Shown here piece by piece: positions 54,925-64,000 of a stretch of 64,000 bases of DNA. The notes beneath the pieces are model-generated. The model was not told the DNA's origin, made no database searches, and saw only the letters and a program-made list of their open reading frames with translations. A program made the translations under genes and the position numbers. Source of the DNA: Solimicrobium silvestre. Lineage in GTDB: Bacteria > Pseudomonadota > Gammaproteobacteria > Burkholderiales > Burkholderiaceae_D. How positions within the stretch are numbered: position 1 is the first letter of the stretch; each line of letters begins with the position of its first letter. Location: NCBI RefSeq assembly GCF_002976435.1, contig NZ_PUGF01000014.1:1-64000 (forward strand), written 5' to 3'.

Positions 54925-55395
54925 GTGCCCACATCTACCCGCTTTGCCGTAGCCATTCATATTCTTTCCAATATTGCCATGCATCCCGGGCAAGCTGTGC
55001 GCTCCGAGGATATTGCGCGTAGCGTGAATACCAACCCAACCGTGGTGCGCCGTATTCTCAGCACCCTGGCGGATGTCGGATTAACTCATGCACAAATGGG
55101 TCAAGGCGGGGGAAACCTACTTGCGAAACCGGCGAATAAGATTACGCTGCTTGATATTTATCAAGCAGTCGAAGAGCCCCAGTTCTTCGCGCTGCACCGC
55201 TCCAAGCCTAACCCCGCATGTTATATAGGCCACAATATTACACCTGTGTTGGAAGAGGAATTTGACCGAATCACCAAGGCACTGGAGCACTCGCTCGCAA
55301 AGACTACGCTAGCGGACATTGTTAAAAATGTTGAAACATGTGCTGGTTTTCCCTTTGTTCCTAAAAGTCACGGCGACGCTACGAAATCGCTCTAA
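54925..55395 (+). CDS. Rrf2-family transcriptional regulator
   Basis: The 156-residue protein starts at GTG 54925 (AGGACAA upstream). It has the Rrf2 winged helix: STRFAVAIHILSNIAMHPGQAVRSEDIARSVNTNPTVVRRILSTLADVGLTHAQMGQGGG (residues about 3-63), then LLDIYQAVEE. Two cysteines (about 93 and 149) lack the IscR CX5CX2C pattern, so it is nearer the YwnA/redox or nitric-oxide-sensing type. Family members near flavin oxidoreductases often control them; an old yellow enzyme lies downstream beyond the EF-G gene. Confidence 0.87.
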   Translation: MPTSTRFAVAIHILSNIAMHPGQAVRSEDIARSVNTNPTVVRRILSTLADVGLTHAQMGQGGGNLLAKPANKITLLDIYQAVEEPQFFALHRSKPNPACYIGHNITPVLEEEFDRITKALEHSLAKTTLADIVKNVETCAGFPFVPKSHGDATKSL

Positions 55396-55623
55396 TCCCC
55401 CTTAAAATTTATCTTCACATTATTTAATGAAATTTTTTGCTTGCGTTAGTGTGACTGTGTGCGTTACACTAATTCATATTGAACGGGACGCAAATTCAGC
55501 TATATTGAAAACGACGATTCTTATTTCGACTCTTATATTTTGTTGTAGCTCCCAGTCCCATTCATGTTTTTTTGTTTTTCACGGTGGTCTGTAATGACCG
55601 TGCCGTGTTCATGGAGATTTATG

Positions 55624-57735
55624 ATGACCCGCAAGACACCTATTGAGCGTTACCGCAATATTGGCATCAGCGCCCACATCGACGCTGGCAAGACTACGAC
55701 TACCGAGCGCATCCTGTTCTACACAGGCGTCAATCACAAAATCGGCGAAGTGCATAACGGCGCCGCAACGATGGATTGGATGGAGCAGGAGCAGGAACGC
55801 GGTATCACAATCACCTCGGCCGCCACCACCGCTTTCTGGAAAGGCATGGCGGGTAATCTTGCTGAACATCGCATCAATATTATTGACACGCCGGGCCACG
55901 TTGATTTTACGATTGAAGTTGAACGCTCGATGCGCGTGCTGGACGGTGCCGTGATGGTGTACGACGCAGTCGGTGGCGTGCAGCCGCAATCCAGAACCGT
56001 TTGGCGTCAAGCAAATAAATATGCCGTGCCGCGCATTGCCTTCGTCAACAAGATGGATCGTGTCGGTGCCGACTTCTTTCGAGTACATCAACAGATCACG
56101 GAACATCTGAAGGGCAACGCCGTACCGATCCAGATTCCACTCGGCGCGGAAGACCATTTCCAAGGTGTTATTGACCTGGTAAAGATGCGGGCGATCAGCT
56201 GGGATGATGCCAGCCAGGGCGTGCAATTCACGTACGAAGAAATTCCGGCCGAACTGAAGGAGTTGGCGCAGAAGTGGCGCGACCACATGGTTGGAGCCGC
56301 AGCAGAAGCGACGCCCGAGCTGACTGAGAAGTACCTAAACGGAGAAACCCTGACCGAAGACGAGATTAAGCAAGCTCTGCGTCTACGCACGATCCGCAAT
56401 GAGATTGTGCCGATGTTGGCTGGCAGCGCTTTCAAGAACAAGGGTGTACAGGCAATACTGGACGCGGTAGTTGACTACTTGCCGTCACCGGCTGACGTGC
56501 CCGCGATAGCCGGTCACGACGAGGACGATAATTTGATCGAACGTCATCCGCTAGACGACGAGCCATTCTCCGCGCTCGCCTTCAAAATTATGAGCGACCC
56601 ATTCGTGGGACATCTGACTTTTTTCCGCGTCTATTCCGGCGTGGTACATGCTGGCGATACAGTCTATAACCCGACTAAGTCGCAGAAAGAACGCTTGGGC
56701 CGCATCTTTCAAATGCATGCCAACGAGCGCAAGGAAGTCAAAGATGTTTATGCTGGCGATATCGCGGCGGCCGTCGGCCTGAAAACCGTCACCACGGGTG
56801 ACACTCTGAGTGCGCCGGAGCACGTGATCGTACTGGAAAAAATGATCTTTCCTGAGCCGGTGATTTCGCAAGCGGTGGAGCCAAAGACCAAGGTGGATCA
56901 GGAGAAGATGGGCGTTGCCCTGAACCGGCTGGCGCAAGAAGATCCTTCATTCCGAGTTCATACAGATCAGGAATCAGGACAAACTATCATCGCAGGCATG
57001 GGCGAGTTGCATTTGGAAATATTAGTGGATCGTATGAAGCGCGAATTCGGCGTCGATGCAACGGTAGGCAAACCGCAAGTGGCTTATCGCGAGACGATTC
57101 GCAAGCAGGTCTCCGATGTCGAAGGCAAGTTCATCAAGCAATCCGGCGGTAAAGGACAGTACGGCCATGTGGTGCTGAAGCTTGAGCCGATGGAGCCAGG
57201 AAAGGGGTACGAATTCGTTGATGCGATCAAGGGCGGCGTAGTACCGCGTGAATTCATTCCAGCCGTAGACAAGGGCATACAGGAAACGCTGCGCTCAGGT
57301 GTACTGGCTGGTTATCCGGTAGTGGACGTGCGCGTGTCGCTCACTTTCGGTTCCTACCACGACGTGGACTCGAACGAAAACGCCTTCCGTATGGCTGGCT
57401 CGATGGCTTTCAAAGATGGAATGCGGCGTGCCGATCCACAACTACTTGAACCGATGATGCAGGTCGAAGTAGAAACACCCGAAGAGTTCATGGGTAATGC
57501 GATGGGCGACTTGACGTCGCGGCGCGGAATGGTGCAAGGAACGGACGAAATCCCAGGCGGTGGCGGCAAGCTGATTAAGGCGCTAGTACCGCTAGCCGAG
57601 ATGTTCGGCTACTCGACCACCCTGCGTTCATTGTCTCAGGGCAGAGCGACGTACACGATGGAATTTAAGCACTACGCAATCGTGCCGAAGCATATTCTGG
57701 AGCAGGTGATGGTAAAAGCTGCCACAAAACACTAA
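55624..57735 (+). CDS. fusA: Elongation factor G, second-type copy outside the str operon
   Basis: The protein (703 residues from ATG 55624, GGAG seven bases upstream) has all EF-G GTPase motifs: [16 protein letters not shown] (G1), RGITITSAA (G2), DTPGHVDF (G3) and NKMDRVGAD (G4). Domains II-V follow, with [15 protein letters not shown] and [14 protein letters not shown]. It moves tRNA and mRNA through the ribosome after peptide bond formation. rpsL, rpsG and tuf are not adjacent, so this is probably an additional copy rather than the str-operon gene. Its GC-rich codon use differs from neighbours such as rplT. Confidence 0.92.
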   Translation: MTRKTPIERYRNIGISAHIDAGKTTTTERILFYTGVNHKIGEVHNGAATMDWMEQEQERGITITSAATTAFWKGMAGNLAEHRINIIDTPGHVDFTIEVERSMRVLDGAVMVYDAVGGVQPQSRTVWRQANKYAVPRIAFVNKMDRVGADFFRVHQQITEHLKGNAVPIQIPLGAEDHFQGVIDLVKMRAISWDDASQGVQFTYEEIPAELKELAQKWRDHMVGAAAEATPELTEKYLNGETLTEDEIKQALRLRTIRNEIVPMLAGSAFKNKGVQAILDAVVDYLPSPADVPAIAGHDEDDNLIERHPLDDEPFSALAFKIMSDPFVGHLTFFRVYSGVVHAGDTVYNPTKSQKERLGRIFQMHANERKEVKDVYAGDIAAAVGLKTVTTGDTLSAPEHVIVLEKMIFPEPVISQAVEPKTKVDQEKMGVALNRLAQEDPSFRVHTDQESGQTIIAGMGELHLEILVDRMKREFGVDATVGKPQVAYRETIRKQVSDVEGKFIKQSGGKGQYGHVVLKLEPMEPGKGYEFVDAIKGGVVPREFIPAVDKGIQETLRSGVLAGYPVVDVRVSLTFGSYHDVDSNENAFRMAGSMAFKDGMRRADPQLLEPMMQVEVETPEEFMGNAMGDLTSRRGMVQGTDEIPGGGGKLIKALVPLAEMFGYSTTLRSLSQGRATYTMEFKHYAIVPKHILEQVMVKAATKH

Positions 57736-57938
57736 CACTAACTTTAGCTTCGAATTAAATTTTATAGGTGAGCTAGATTTATAGCCTATGAGTTGTTTCA
57801 TTATTTTTTTAAACTGTGCTTATGTGCGTTACATAATATTATATTACTCCAGACTGCTTAAATTTACGGAGCCAGAATGAAAGAGACGAGGAGCAACGTC
57901 TTAGGCGTCATCCGTGATGCTTTTTCACCCCGCTCACT

Positions 57939-57967
57939 TGCACTTCGCTGCCCTGCAACGAAGTGCA
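57939..57967 (+). promoter_or_regulatory. Hairpin in the leader of the old yellow enzyme gene
   Basis: TGCACTTCG and CGAAGTGCA form a perfect 9-bp inverted repeat 29 bases before the start codon. It could be a regulator site or leader hairpin; no T-run follows. Confidence 0.4.
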
Positions 57968-57996
57968 TTCACCTTAATTAAATGAAAGAAAGAACT

Positions 57997-59052
57997 ATGT
58001 CCGCACTATTTAATCCGATTCGCATCGGCGATCTTGATCTTCCAAATCGCATCATCATGGCACCACTGACGCGTGCGCGCGCTGTGGGCAAGGGGCGAGT
58101 TCCCAACGAGTTGATGGCGCAATATTATGCTCAGCGCGCATCGGCGGGCTTGATTATCAGCGAAGCTACCTCCGTGACTCCGCAGGGAGTGGGTTACGCC
58201 GACACCCCAGGCCTATGGTCTGCCGAGCAAGTTGCAGGTTGGAAGCAAGTCACCTCCGCCGTGCATGCTGCCGGAGGACGCATACTGGCGCAACTCTGGC
58301 ACGTGGGCCGCGTCTCCGACCCAATTTTTCTTGATGATGAATTACCGGTAGCTCCTAGCGCGATCGCTGTTGAAGGTCATGTAAGTCTGCTGCGCCCAGA
58401 GCGCCCTTATGTCACTCCACGCGCTCTTGAAATTGATGAATTACCTGGGATTATCGCGGCGTTCCGCCAAGGCGCAGAAAATGCCAAGGCTGCAGGCTTC
58501 GACGGCGTGGAAATACATGGTGCCAACGGATACTTACTCGACCAATTCCTACAAGATGGCTCGAACAAGCGCGCGGATATCTACGGTGGCTCAATCGAAA
58601 ATCGCGCACGACTGTTGCTTGAAGTAACAGATGCGTGCATCTCGGTATGGGGCGCATCACGTGTCGGTGTGCATTTAGCACCGCGCGGCGGCTACTACTC
58701 CATGTCAGACTCAAATCCCGCAGCCACCTTCGGCTACGTTGCGCGTCAACTCGGCGAGCGTGGCATTGCCTTCATTTTTTCACGCGATGCCCTCGTTGAT
58801 GCCCCGCTTAGCGCAGAACTGAAAAAGGCATTCGGTGGAACTTATATTGCCAACGAACAGCTAACTGGAACCACTGCCGAACAAATTCTCGCTGACGGTA
58901 GCGCCGATGCAATTGCTTTCGGCCGGTTATTCATCGCTAATCCTGATCTACCTCGACGCCTATTAGTGGGCGCACCATTGAACGAGCAGCGGCCGGAAAC
59001 TTTCATGACGGCTGGTGCCGAGGGCTATATCGACTATCCCGCCCTTGCTTAA
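57997..59052 (+). CDS. nemA: Old yellow enzyme-family flavin oxidoreductase (NemA-like)
   Basis: The protein (351 residues from ATG 57997; ATG 57982 would add five) starts SALFNPIRIGDLDLPNRIIMAPLTRARA, the FMN-barrel start. It continues with ILAQLWHVGRVSDP, GFDGVEIHGANGYLLDQFLQDGSNKRADIYGGSIENRARLLLEV (catalytic His-Asn pair, residues about 173-176), and AFGRLFIANPDLPRRL for FMN phosphate. It reduces activated alkenes, maleimides and nitro esters with NAD(P)H. It may be controlled by the Rrf2 gene at 54925. Confidence 0.92.
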   Translation: MSALFNPIRIGDLDLPNRIIMAPLTRARAVGKGRVPNELMAQYYAQRASAGLIISEATSVTPQGVGYADTPGLWSAEQVAGWKQVTSAVHAAGGRILAQLWHVGRVSDPIFLDDELPVAPSAIAVEGHVSLLRPERPYVTPRALEIDELPGIIAAFRQGAENAKAAGFDGVEIHGANGYLLDQFLQDGSNKRADIYGGSIENRARLLLEVTDACISVWGASRVGVHLAPRGGYYSMSDSNPAATFGYVARQLGERGIAFIFSRDALVDAPLSAELKKAFGGTYIANEQLTGTTAEQILADGSADAIAFGRLFIANPDLPRRLLVGAPLNEQRPETFMTAGAEGYIDYPALA

Positions 59053-59160
59053 GTAACCTTAATCGGAATCAACTAATGGATTCCGATTAATGCATTAAAG
59101 ATGATTTATTTTCATAACAAAACTGTTTGATCAATCGCTGAAAGTTTGCATAGCGCCACT

Positions 59161-59190
59161 TGAAGTCTAGTTAAATAAAACTAGACTTCA
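59161..59190. repeat. Perfect 12-bp inverted repeat
   Basis: TGAAGTCTAGTT and AACTAGACTTCA pair perfectly around AAATAA. No T-run follows. It lies between the nemA end and a hydrolase relic. Confidence 0.6.
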
Positions 59191-59202
59191 GCAGGCCACG
59201 TT

Positions 59203-59580
59203 AAAGCATGGTTTCCGTTGCTGTGGGGTGCTGACAAGATCAAAGAAGGCCTGAATGGGGACGACAAACCGGTCCCACTCGGGATGCCGACGGGAGGCGA
59301 AGTCAAGCTCAAGTCAGGTTTCTTTATTAGTCTGTTAACGCTAGATCCTGCGGCAGAACTTGTCAGTTACAAAGGGCCACTCTTCGTCGCCGTTGGGACC
59401 AAGGATACGATTGTGTTTCCGCAACCAGCCATAGGTCAGAGTTTAATTAAATACCACCACTGACAAGGCGAACTCTTTGTAGGACCCACGGATCATTTTT
59501 TCAATGTATCCCAAGACGAAAAGCAGATTGACGAATTGATCGCTGTTACCGGCGTATTTTTTGCAAAGCACGCTCACTGA
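59203..59580 (+). pseudogene. Relic of an alpha/beta-hydrolase gene
   Basis: One frame reads KAWFPLLWGADKIKEG..., with LFVAVGTKDTIVFPQP (the acid-residue strand of alpha/beta-hydrolases), then an in-frame TGA at 59461-59463. It continues with QGELFVGPTDHFFNVSQDEK to a final stop at 59580; the GPTDHFF segment matches the catalytic-His loop. The N-terminal half with the nucleophile is missing and the reading frame is interrupted, so the gene is non-functional. Confidence 0.7.
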
Positions 59581-59665
59581 GCGAGCACCTTATGTAATTC
59601 AAACTAGGGCAACGTAGAGCAGCAACCTGGCGGCTCCGCTTTCAATTTTTTATTGGGGAAAAATT

Positions 59666-60439
59666 ATGCTGGCAGTTCAATATCAAGCTTATGGCGGCTA
59701 TGAAGAAAATCGCGTGGACGACCTTCCTCGACCACAACCGGTGGATGGTGAGGTGTTGCTGGAGATGCGCACTGTCGACATTAATCCGCTCGACAATACG
59801 TTTCGATCCGGGCACTTTTATGCCGCTACCGCAGACAATTTACCTCGCATTGGCGGTCAGAACGGTGTCGGGGTAGTGATAGAAACAAAAAGCCCAGCCT
59901 TCGCGGTAGGAGATCGCGTGTTCGTATCCGGGAAAGGTTTTGGCCTGGCCGCAGATGGTACCTGGCGTCAATTTATCGCAATGCCGGCAGCAGGTTTGAA
60001 ACGCGTTCCCGCCAACATCGACGACGATCATGCGGCTGCGTTCCTGGCCGGTGCCGGTTATCCGATCGGCTATCTGGCACTCACCGAATTTGCACACTTC
60101 AAACCGGAGAAAACGGTATTGGCACCCGGCATTGGCGGTGCCGTCGGCATGGAGACCGTACAGATTGCAAGGCGGCTGGGCGCATCAATGGCGATTTTTA
60201 CTGCGAGTACCACGCACAAGACGGAACTGGCACGCGCAGCCGGTTACGAGCATGTGATCGACCTGTCACGCGAAAAGCTCCAGGACGGTGTGATGCGCTT
60301 GACGAACGGCAATCTCGCTGCTGGCGGGCTCCAACCGACGATTGCTAACGTGTTTCCCTTATCCGAGGCGGCTGACGCAGTGCGCCATCTGATCGAAGAC
60401 CGGCCATTCGACCGTGTGTTGATGAGAGCCAATGGATAA
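59666..60439 (+). pseudogene. Internally deleted quinone oxidoreductase-like (zinc-type alcohol dehydrogenase) gene
   Basis: The open frame gives 257 residues, against about 325-340 for the medium-chain dehydrogenase/quinone oxidoreductase family. The N-terminal GroES-like part (MLAVQYQAYGGYEENRVDDLPRPQP... GQNGVGVVIETKSPAFAVGDRVF) and the start of the Rossmann part (VLAPGIGGAVGMETVQIARRLGASM) are present. After LQDGVMRLTNG the sequence jumps in frame to LAAGGLQPTIANVFPLSEAADAVRHLIEDRPFDRVLM, the family's C-terminus. About 70-80 residues of the nucleotide-binding domain are missing, so the product is likely inactive. Confidence 0.7.
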
Positions 60440-60661
60440 TCGGCCAGCTCGATGATCTCTAATTAAGAATGCGCCCGGTATCCGACTCTTTTTAAAGTCC
60501 CCTATTTCTATTTCAAAAACTAGCTCAATAAACTAGTGCGGCCGAATTAACGCTGCGATACCACTGCGGGCATTTTCGCAAACAGTCAATTAGATAGCTG
60601 CATTCTGATGGAATAAAAATGTACTTATTTAATTCCGATTTTCACCGCCGCCTCAATCGTG

Positions 60662-62206
60662 TTAACTCGACAGAACCACTTTGGGCACTACAATTTCAAC
60701 AATGGTGCCACGTGGCGAGGCCATCTTTACACTGATATATCCGCCCAGAATACCCGTAACAATGTTGTACGCGATTGTCATACCAAGTCCATTCGTGCCT
60801 TGCCCCATTTGGGTTGTAAAAAATGGTTCAAATATACGCTGAAGAACTTGCGGATCCATACCTGCGCCATCATCAGAAAAAGTAATTTCGACCATGTTTT
60901 GATCCATTTCCCTGGCAACAATTTCAATACTGCCTGGCGAGTTTTCGTCAAATGCATGCGTCAACGCATTGTCGATCAAGATGTTAAATACCATCGTAAG
61001 ACTATCCGGGTATGAATCGAGCGCCAAGCCCTCAGGTAGCCGCATTTGCACGTCGCAGCGAGCCTTCTGAAAATAAGGGTGACGCTCAACCAATATCGCG
61101 TTCAACAGTTCGGCCAATTCAAAGCGCTGTCGACGCTCATTACGCTGATCCATCGCGATGAATTTGAAGGAAACGATAATATTGGCTGCCTTCTGCAATG
61201 ATCCTTCGATCAAAGCACAACAATCCTTGATCTGCGCCGCATGCTTGACGAATGTCGAACGCGCCATCCCCTTGCCGAGCGAGGTTTCAAATTCCGACGC
61301 TAAATCCGATAACGTTGTGGCCATTAACAGGCCATTACCTATTGGTGTATTAAGTTCATGCGCGACACCTGAAACCAAACCGCCCAGCGCGACTAACTTC
61401 TCGGCTTGCACCAGTTGTTTTTGAGTAGCCTGCAAATGCTCTACCAACTTTGTCATTTCATCATTGGCAATAGCCAACGCCTGAGTGCGCGCTGAAACTT
61501 TTTCTTCCAGTCCCTGATTGGCTTCCGCCAGAGAACGATTCGTTTCCTGCAGCAATGCGCTATGGTGCGAAATCGTACGCCAGGCAAGCATTGTTGCCAC
61601 CGTCAAAACCATCAAAACAAGAACCAGCAATAAGTTAAAAAAGTTGCGCTGCCATGCCCGCATATTTTCATAACGCCGCTGCTCCGATAGCTGTATAGAA
61701 GCAATTTTGTCCTGCAATACACGCTCGAACTCGACATAGTTATTCAAGCTTGACGTGATTGGCCGAACGATCCCCATCCAGTCAGCGTTTTTGGCAGCGG
61801 TGAAAGCTGGCGTAATATCATCCCGGTAAAAGGTATCGTATAACCCGCGTAATTCGCGCAAGTCGGTTTCCGGTATCTCCGGCCTAGTCTTTAGCTCTTC
61901 CCATAACATTTGGTTCTTTTTTATTTCCGCTTCGATGATATTAAAATGAATGGAAATAGGATGATCATGCAGAACGCTGACGTCCAATTGCTTGTTGTGC
62001 ATAAAGCTCGCATACAGCTGAAAGCGTAGGTTCTTAGTATTCGCGTCAATTTCCTGCAAGGGCAGAACCGATTTCAGATAGACAGAATTAATGGATTGTT
62101 GCGCGGCGTCAAATTGATTCTCTACGATCAGCAACGCTACCGTAAACACGAATGAACTGCCTGCCAGAAGGGCGATCAGAACCACGCCGAGTGTTTTCAA
62201 CTTCAT
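60662..62206 (-). CDS. Membrane sensor histidine kinase
   Basis: From the ATG at 62206 (GGGGAAAGAG upstream; earlier in-frame starts are weaker) the protein has 514 residues. It has a first membrane helix (LGVVLIALLAGSSFVFTVALLI) and a periplasmic helical sensor (about 35-180), followed by a second helix (NLLLVLVLMVLTVATMLAW) and a coiled coil. The dimerisation domain holds the phospho-accepting His in GLVSGVAHELNTPIGN, and the ATPase domain has NILIDNALTHAF (N box), ITFSDDGAGMDP (G1) and GTNGLGMTIAYNIVTGILGG (G2). No response regulator gene is next to it. Confidence 0.92.
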   Translation of the reverse strand: MKLKTLGVVLIALLAGSSFVFTVALLIVENQFDAAQQSINSVYLKSVLPLQEIDANTKNLRFQLYASFMHNKQLDVSVLHDHPISIHFNIIEAEIKKNQMLWEELKTRPEIPETDLRELRGLYDTFYRDDITPAFTAAKNADWMGIVRPITSSLNNYVEFERVLQDKIASIQLSEQRRYENMRAWQRNFFNLLLVLVLMVLTVATMLAWRTISHHSALLQETNRSLAEANQGLEEKVSARTQALAIANDEMTKLVEHLQATQKQLVQAEKLVALGGLVSGVAHELNTPIGNGLLMATTLSDLASEFETSLGKGMARSTFVKHAAQIKDCCALIEGSLQKAANIIVSFKFIAMDQRNERRQRFELAELLNAILVERHPYFQKARCDVQMRLPEGLALDSYPDSLTMVFNILIDNALTHAFDENSPGSIEIVAREMDQNMVEITFSDDGAGMDPQVLQRIFEPFFTTQMGQGTNGLGMTIAYNIVTGILGGYISVKMASPRGTIVEIVVPKVVLSS

Positions 62207-63239
62207 CGACTCTTTCCCCTGTCCACTTGTTCTTACGACTACCCAGGCATTTTTTCCGGTCACATAGAGATCAAAAACACTGGCAGTTCGAGTCCGGGCG
62301 ATAGCCTCTCGCAATAAATTAGTCTAGGCGAATTTAGGCTTTATTGCATAAATAAAAGTACTCTACCAGTCGAGGATCAGGTCAAGGAACGTTCTCCCCT
62401 GCGTAAGCGGGCTGCCTTGGTTCCTATTGAGCCTTTTTCTTATTTGAATTATTAAAAATAATTCATGTCGTTAACGGGCGACAGACCATTTCCATTTCTA
62501 AATAAACTCGGTGTAAATGGATGTTTTTACAGGAGACGATAAAGTTCAGGGTGATTACTATCAGCTACGCACGCTGAATTAATGACAGCGGTATTAATCG
62601 GCTGATAGCTAATGCACAAACCCGTTCAACGAAGCTATACAACTTCCCAAAGTTGTCTTGCCATAGTGCAACAACGAAAGCTGAAATGGTGTCCGATGCA
62701 AATCCAATAAATTGTTTTTGGTGTTTTTTTGATGCTCATCAGCTATTTCTTGCAAAAATGTTGCGCCAACATTGCTCCACAATTTACTACTAAAAATCGC
62801 CTATATCACCTATGTCGCCTCTCGACAACAGAAATAATCCCAGTTAATTCAAAGGCTTACCGAATTACAGAAAATCCCTGTCGCCTGATGACGACAAAAT
62901 TTAGCCAAAACCAAAGGCGCCGACATTGCTTGCCAGCATTAAATCCATCTAACTAATTGAATATTAAAATATTTTTCATTCTGGCACAGCGATTGCTACT
63001 ACTCGATACAACGATAACTGGAGCGCGCCGCGCAGATTACACAAAACATCGAAGGCGTGAAGACCGTCAACAATCAATTGAGTATCAAAGCCGCAAGTTG
63101 ATTGATGACTTCTAGCTGCGATGAAAAAATATTCAGTTGATACATTCAATATCGTTGCAGCGGCATTTAATCGTCAAGCTGGTATTTCTCGTTTGAGGCG
63201 GTACGTTTAATTTTTCTAGTGAAATTCACGGAGGAAAAC
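62207..63239. other. Long stretch without an intact gene
   Basis: About 1 kb. The first part should carry the kinase promoter. Small frames (for example a 21-codon ATG frame at 62518 and a 75-codon frame at 62729-62956) lack ribosome binding sites and family resemblance. A BON-domain relic lies at 63018-63101. A short palindrome (AACTT...AAAGTT, about 62640) is present. No tRNA or insertion-sequence ends were recognised. Confidence 0.6.
63018..63101 (+). pseudogene. C-terminal relic of a BON-domain (OsmY-like) protein
   Basis: The frame reads LERAAQITQNIEGVKTVNNQ then LSIKAAS and a stop. This is the conserved end of BON-domain periplasmic proteins (A..I.GVKxVNNQLSIK). A stop codon lies immediately upstream in the same frame, so only about 27 codons remain. 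Confidence 0.6.
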
Positions 63240-64000
63240 ATGAATAACTCTTCATCCAAAACAATTTCAACAAATGCGCGGTTGGCTTTCCAATCCACAG
63301 CTTTACTCACTAAGACGTATTCCTCTGCTGCGGGAAAGTTTACCCCGAGCCCGATCGGTGCGACACAAAATGATCTGCTAGCATCGCTTCATCCCGACGA
63401 ACTGGCGTACTTGTTGCCGCACCTTGAACTAGTAAAGCTTCCATTAAACAAGGAACTGCATCAGCACGGCAGCGAGATATCGCATGTTTATTTTCCAACC
63501 ACGGCAATCATCGCATCGCTGTTTTTACGGGCGGATGGAAACGAGACGGAAATAGGCGTGACCGGCCATGAGGGTCTTATAGGCACGTCGATTTTGATGA
63601 GCGATCGCGCGCTTGGAACCGCCAGGGTTCAAAGCGCCGGTTTTGCATACAAAATGGATGCAGCAATACTCAAGGAGGTCTGCATGCATTGCAGCAAGTT
63701 GCATGATCTGTTGATGCGCTACATGCAGGCCTCATTTTCCAAGATGACGCTAATCTCAGTGTATGAAAATCATTGCACTGTCGATCAAAAGCTCGCGCGC
63801 TGGTTGCTTGACCGGCTGGATCGCTCTGCCACCAATGTATTAAACGTGACTCAGGAAATGATTGCCACCATGTTATGTGTGCGGCGTGAAAGCATTACCG
63901 AGGCGGCGTGTAGATTGCGAAATGCGGGGTTAATCAGCTATCTTCGCGGCATTATTGTTGTGCTTGATCGAGATGGATTAGAGATCAATGCAGGCGAAAG
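63240..64000 (+). CDS. Crp/Fnr-family transcriptional regulator (cut by window end)
   Basis: The gene starts at ATG 63240 with a strong GGAGGAAAAC ribosome binding site and is still open after 253 codons at the window end. It has a cyclic-nucleotide-binding-like domain (about 45-160: LLASLHPDELAYLLPHLELVKL, HVYFPTTAIIASLFLRADGNETEIGVTGHEGLIG) and a helix-turn-helix (about 195-245: LNVTQEMIATMLCVRRESITEAACRLRNAGLISYLRG). The Cys ligands of Fnr are absent and the cAMP-binding Arg-Ser motif is not seen, so the signal is unknown. Such genes are common near stress-related BON-domain genes. Confidence 0.88.
   Translation, partial: MNNSSSKTISTNARLAFQSTALLTKTYSSAAGKFTPSPIGATQNDLLASLHPDELAYLLPHLELVKLPLNKELHQHGSEISHVYFPTTAIIASLFLRADGNETEIGVTGHEGLIGTSILMSDRALGTARVQSAGFAYKMDAAILKEVCMHCSKLHDLLMRYMQASFSKMTLISVYENHCTVDQKLARWLLDRLDRSATNVLNVTQEMIATMLCVRRESITEAACRLRNAGLISYLRGIIVVLDRDGLEINAGE

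Noticed and set aside
62729-62956. 75-codon plus-strand open frame
   Set aside because: No ribosome binding site, no family resemblance, and composition like the surrounding decayed DNA.

Overview
The window looks like a chromosomal segment of a betaproteobacterium in the order Burkholderiales, most likely near Oxalobacteraceae but with a fairly AT-rich genome. The reasons are the conserved block relA / tRNA-Val / thrS-infC-rpmI-rplT / pheS-pheT-ihfA-merR, the AlaA-like aminotransferase next to homoserine dehydrogenase, and the overall style of the proteins. The assignment to family is inference; no marker gene such as 16S rRNA is present.

Layout. 1-620: decayed RelB/YafQ-type toxin-antitoxin module. 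667-2689: HD-GYP c-di-GMP phosphodiesterase and a PaaI-type thioesterase. 2959-6432: a secreted/membrane protein, a YjfK-like (DUF2491) protein, a PspA/YjfJ-like coiled coil and two unknowns. 6693-9815: beta-propeller lipoprotein and a CHASE4-HAMP-GGDEF cyclase. 9838-13391: HEAGH membrane protein, hom, a cluster of palindromes and alaA. 13612-21040: a lipid A aminoarabinose (Ara4N) locus (Mth938-like gene, arnT, arnB, arnC, the two halves of arnA as separate genes, arnD), followed by bcp, a PIN-PhoH ATPase and a ProY-like permease. 25123-32860: GNAT, VapBC, DUF1415, SRPBCC, AtoE-like transporter, HGSNAT-like acyltransferase, aquaporin Z and malate synthase, with a divergent LysR gene. 34060-45150: cold-shock protein and the translation/stringent-response block. 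45198-50560: Rid protein, hydrolase, ScoAB CoA-transferase, maleylacetoacetate isomerase and di-haem peroxidase. 50672-54772: phosphoesterase lipoprotein and a PACE efflux protein with a divergent LysR gene. 54925-60439: an Rrf2 regulator, a second-type EF-G, an old yellow enzyme and two decaying genes, richer in GC than the surroundings. 60662-64000: a sensor histidine kinase, a long relic-bearing non-coding stretch and a Crp/Fnr-family gene running off the end.

The most interesting signals are regulatory. (1) Between tRNA-Val and thrS there is a 13-residue threonine-rich leader ORF followed by a strong intrinsic terminator and a possible antiterminator pairing, which looks like ribosome-mediated attenuation of thrS. 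(2) infC appears to start at an ATA codon. (3) The tRNA-Val(GAC) has C instead of U at position 33. (4) A roughly 100-bp palindromic element occurs twice, in opposite orientation, once inside the arn operon and once before pheS. (5) A relic of the 3' end of the DUF1415 gene lies on the far side of the vapBC pair, a scar of its insertion or duplication. No CRISPR array, intact insertion sequence, prophage or rRNA gene was seen.
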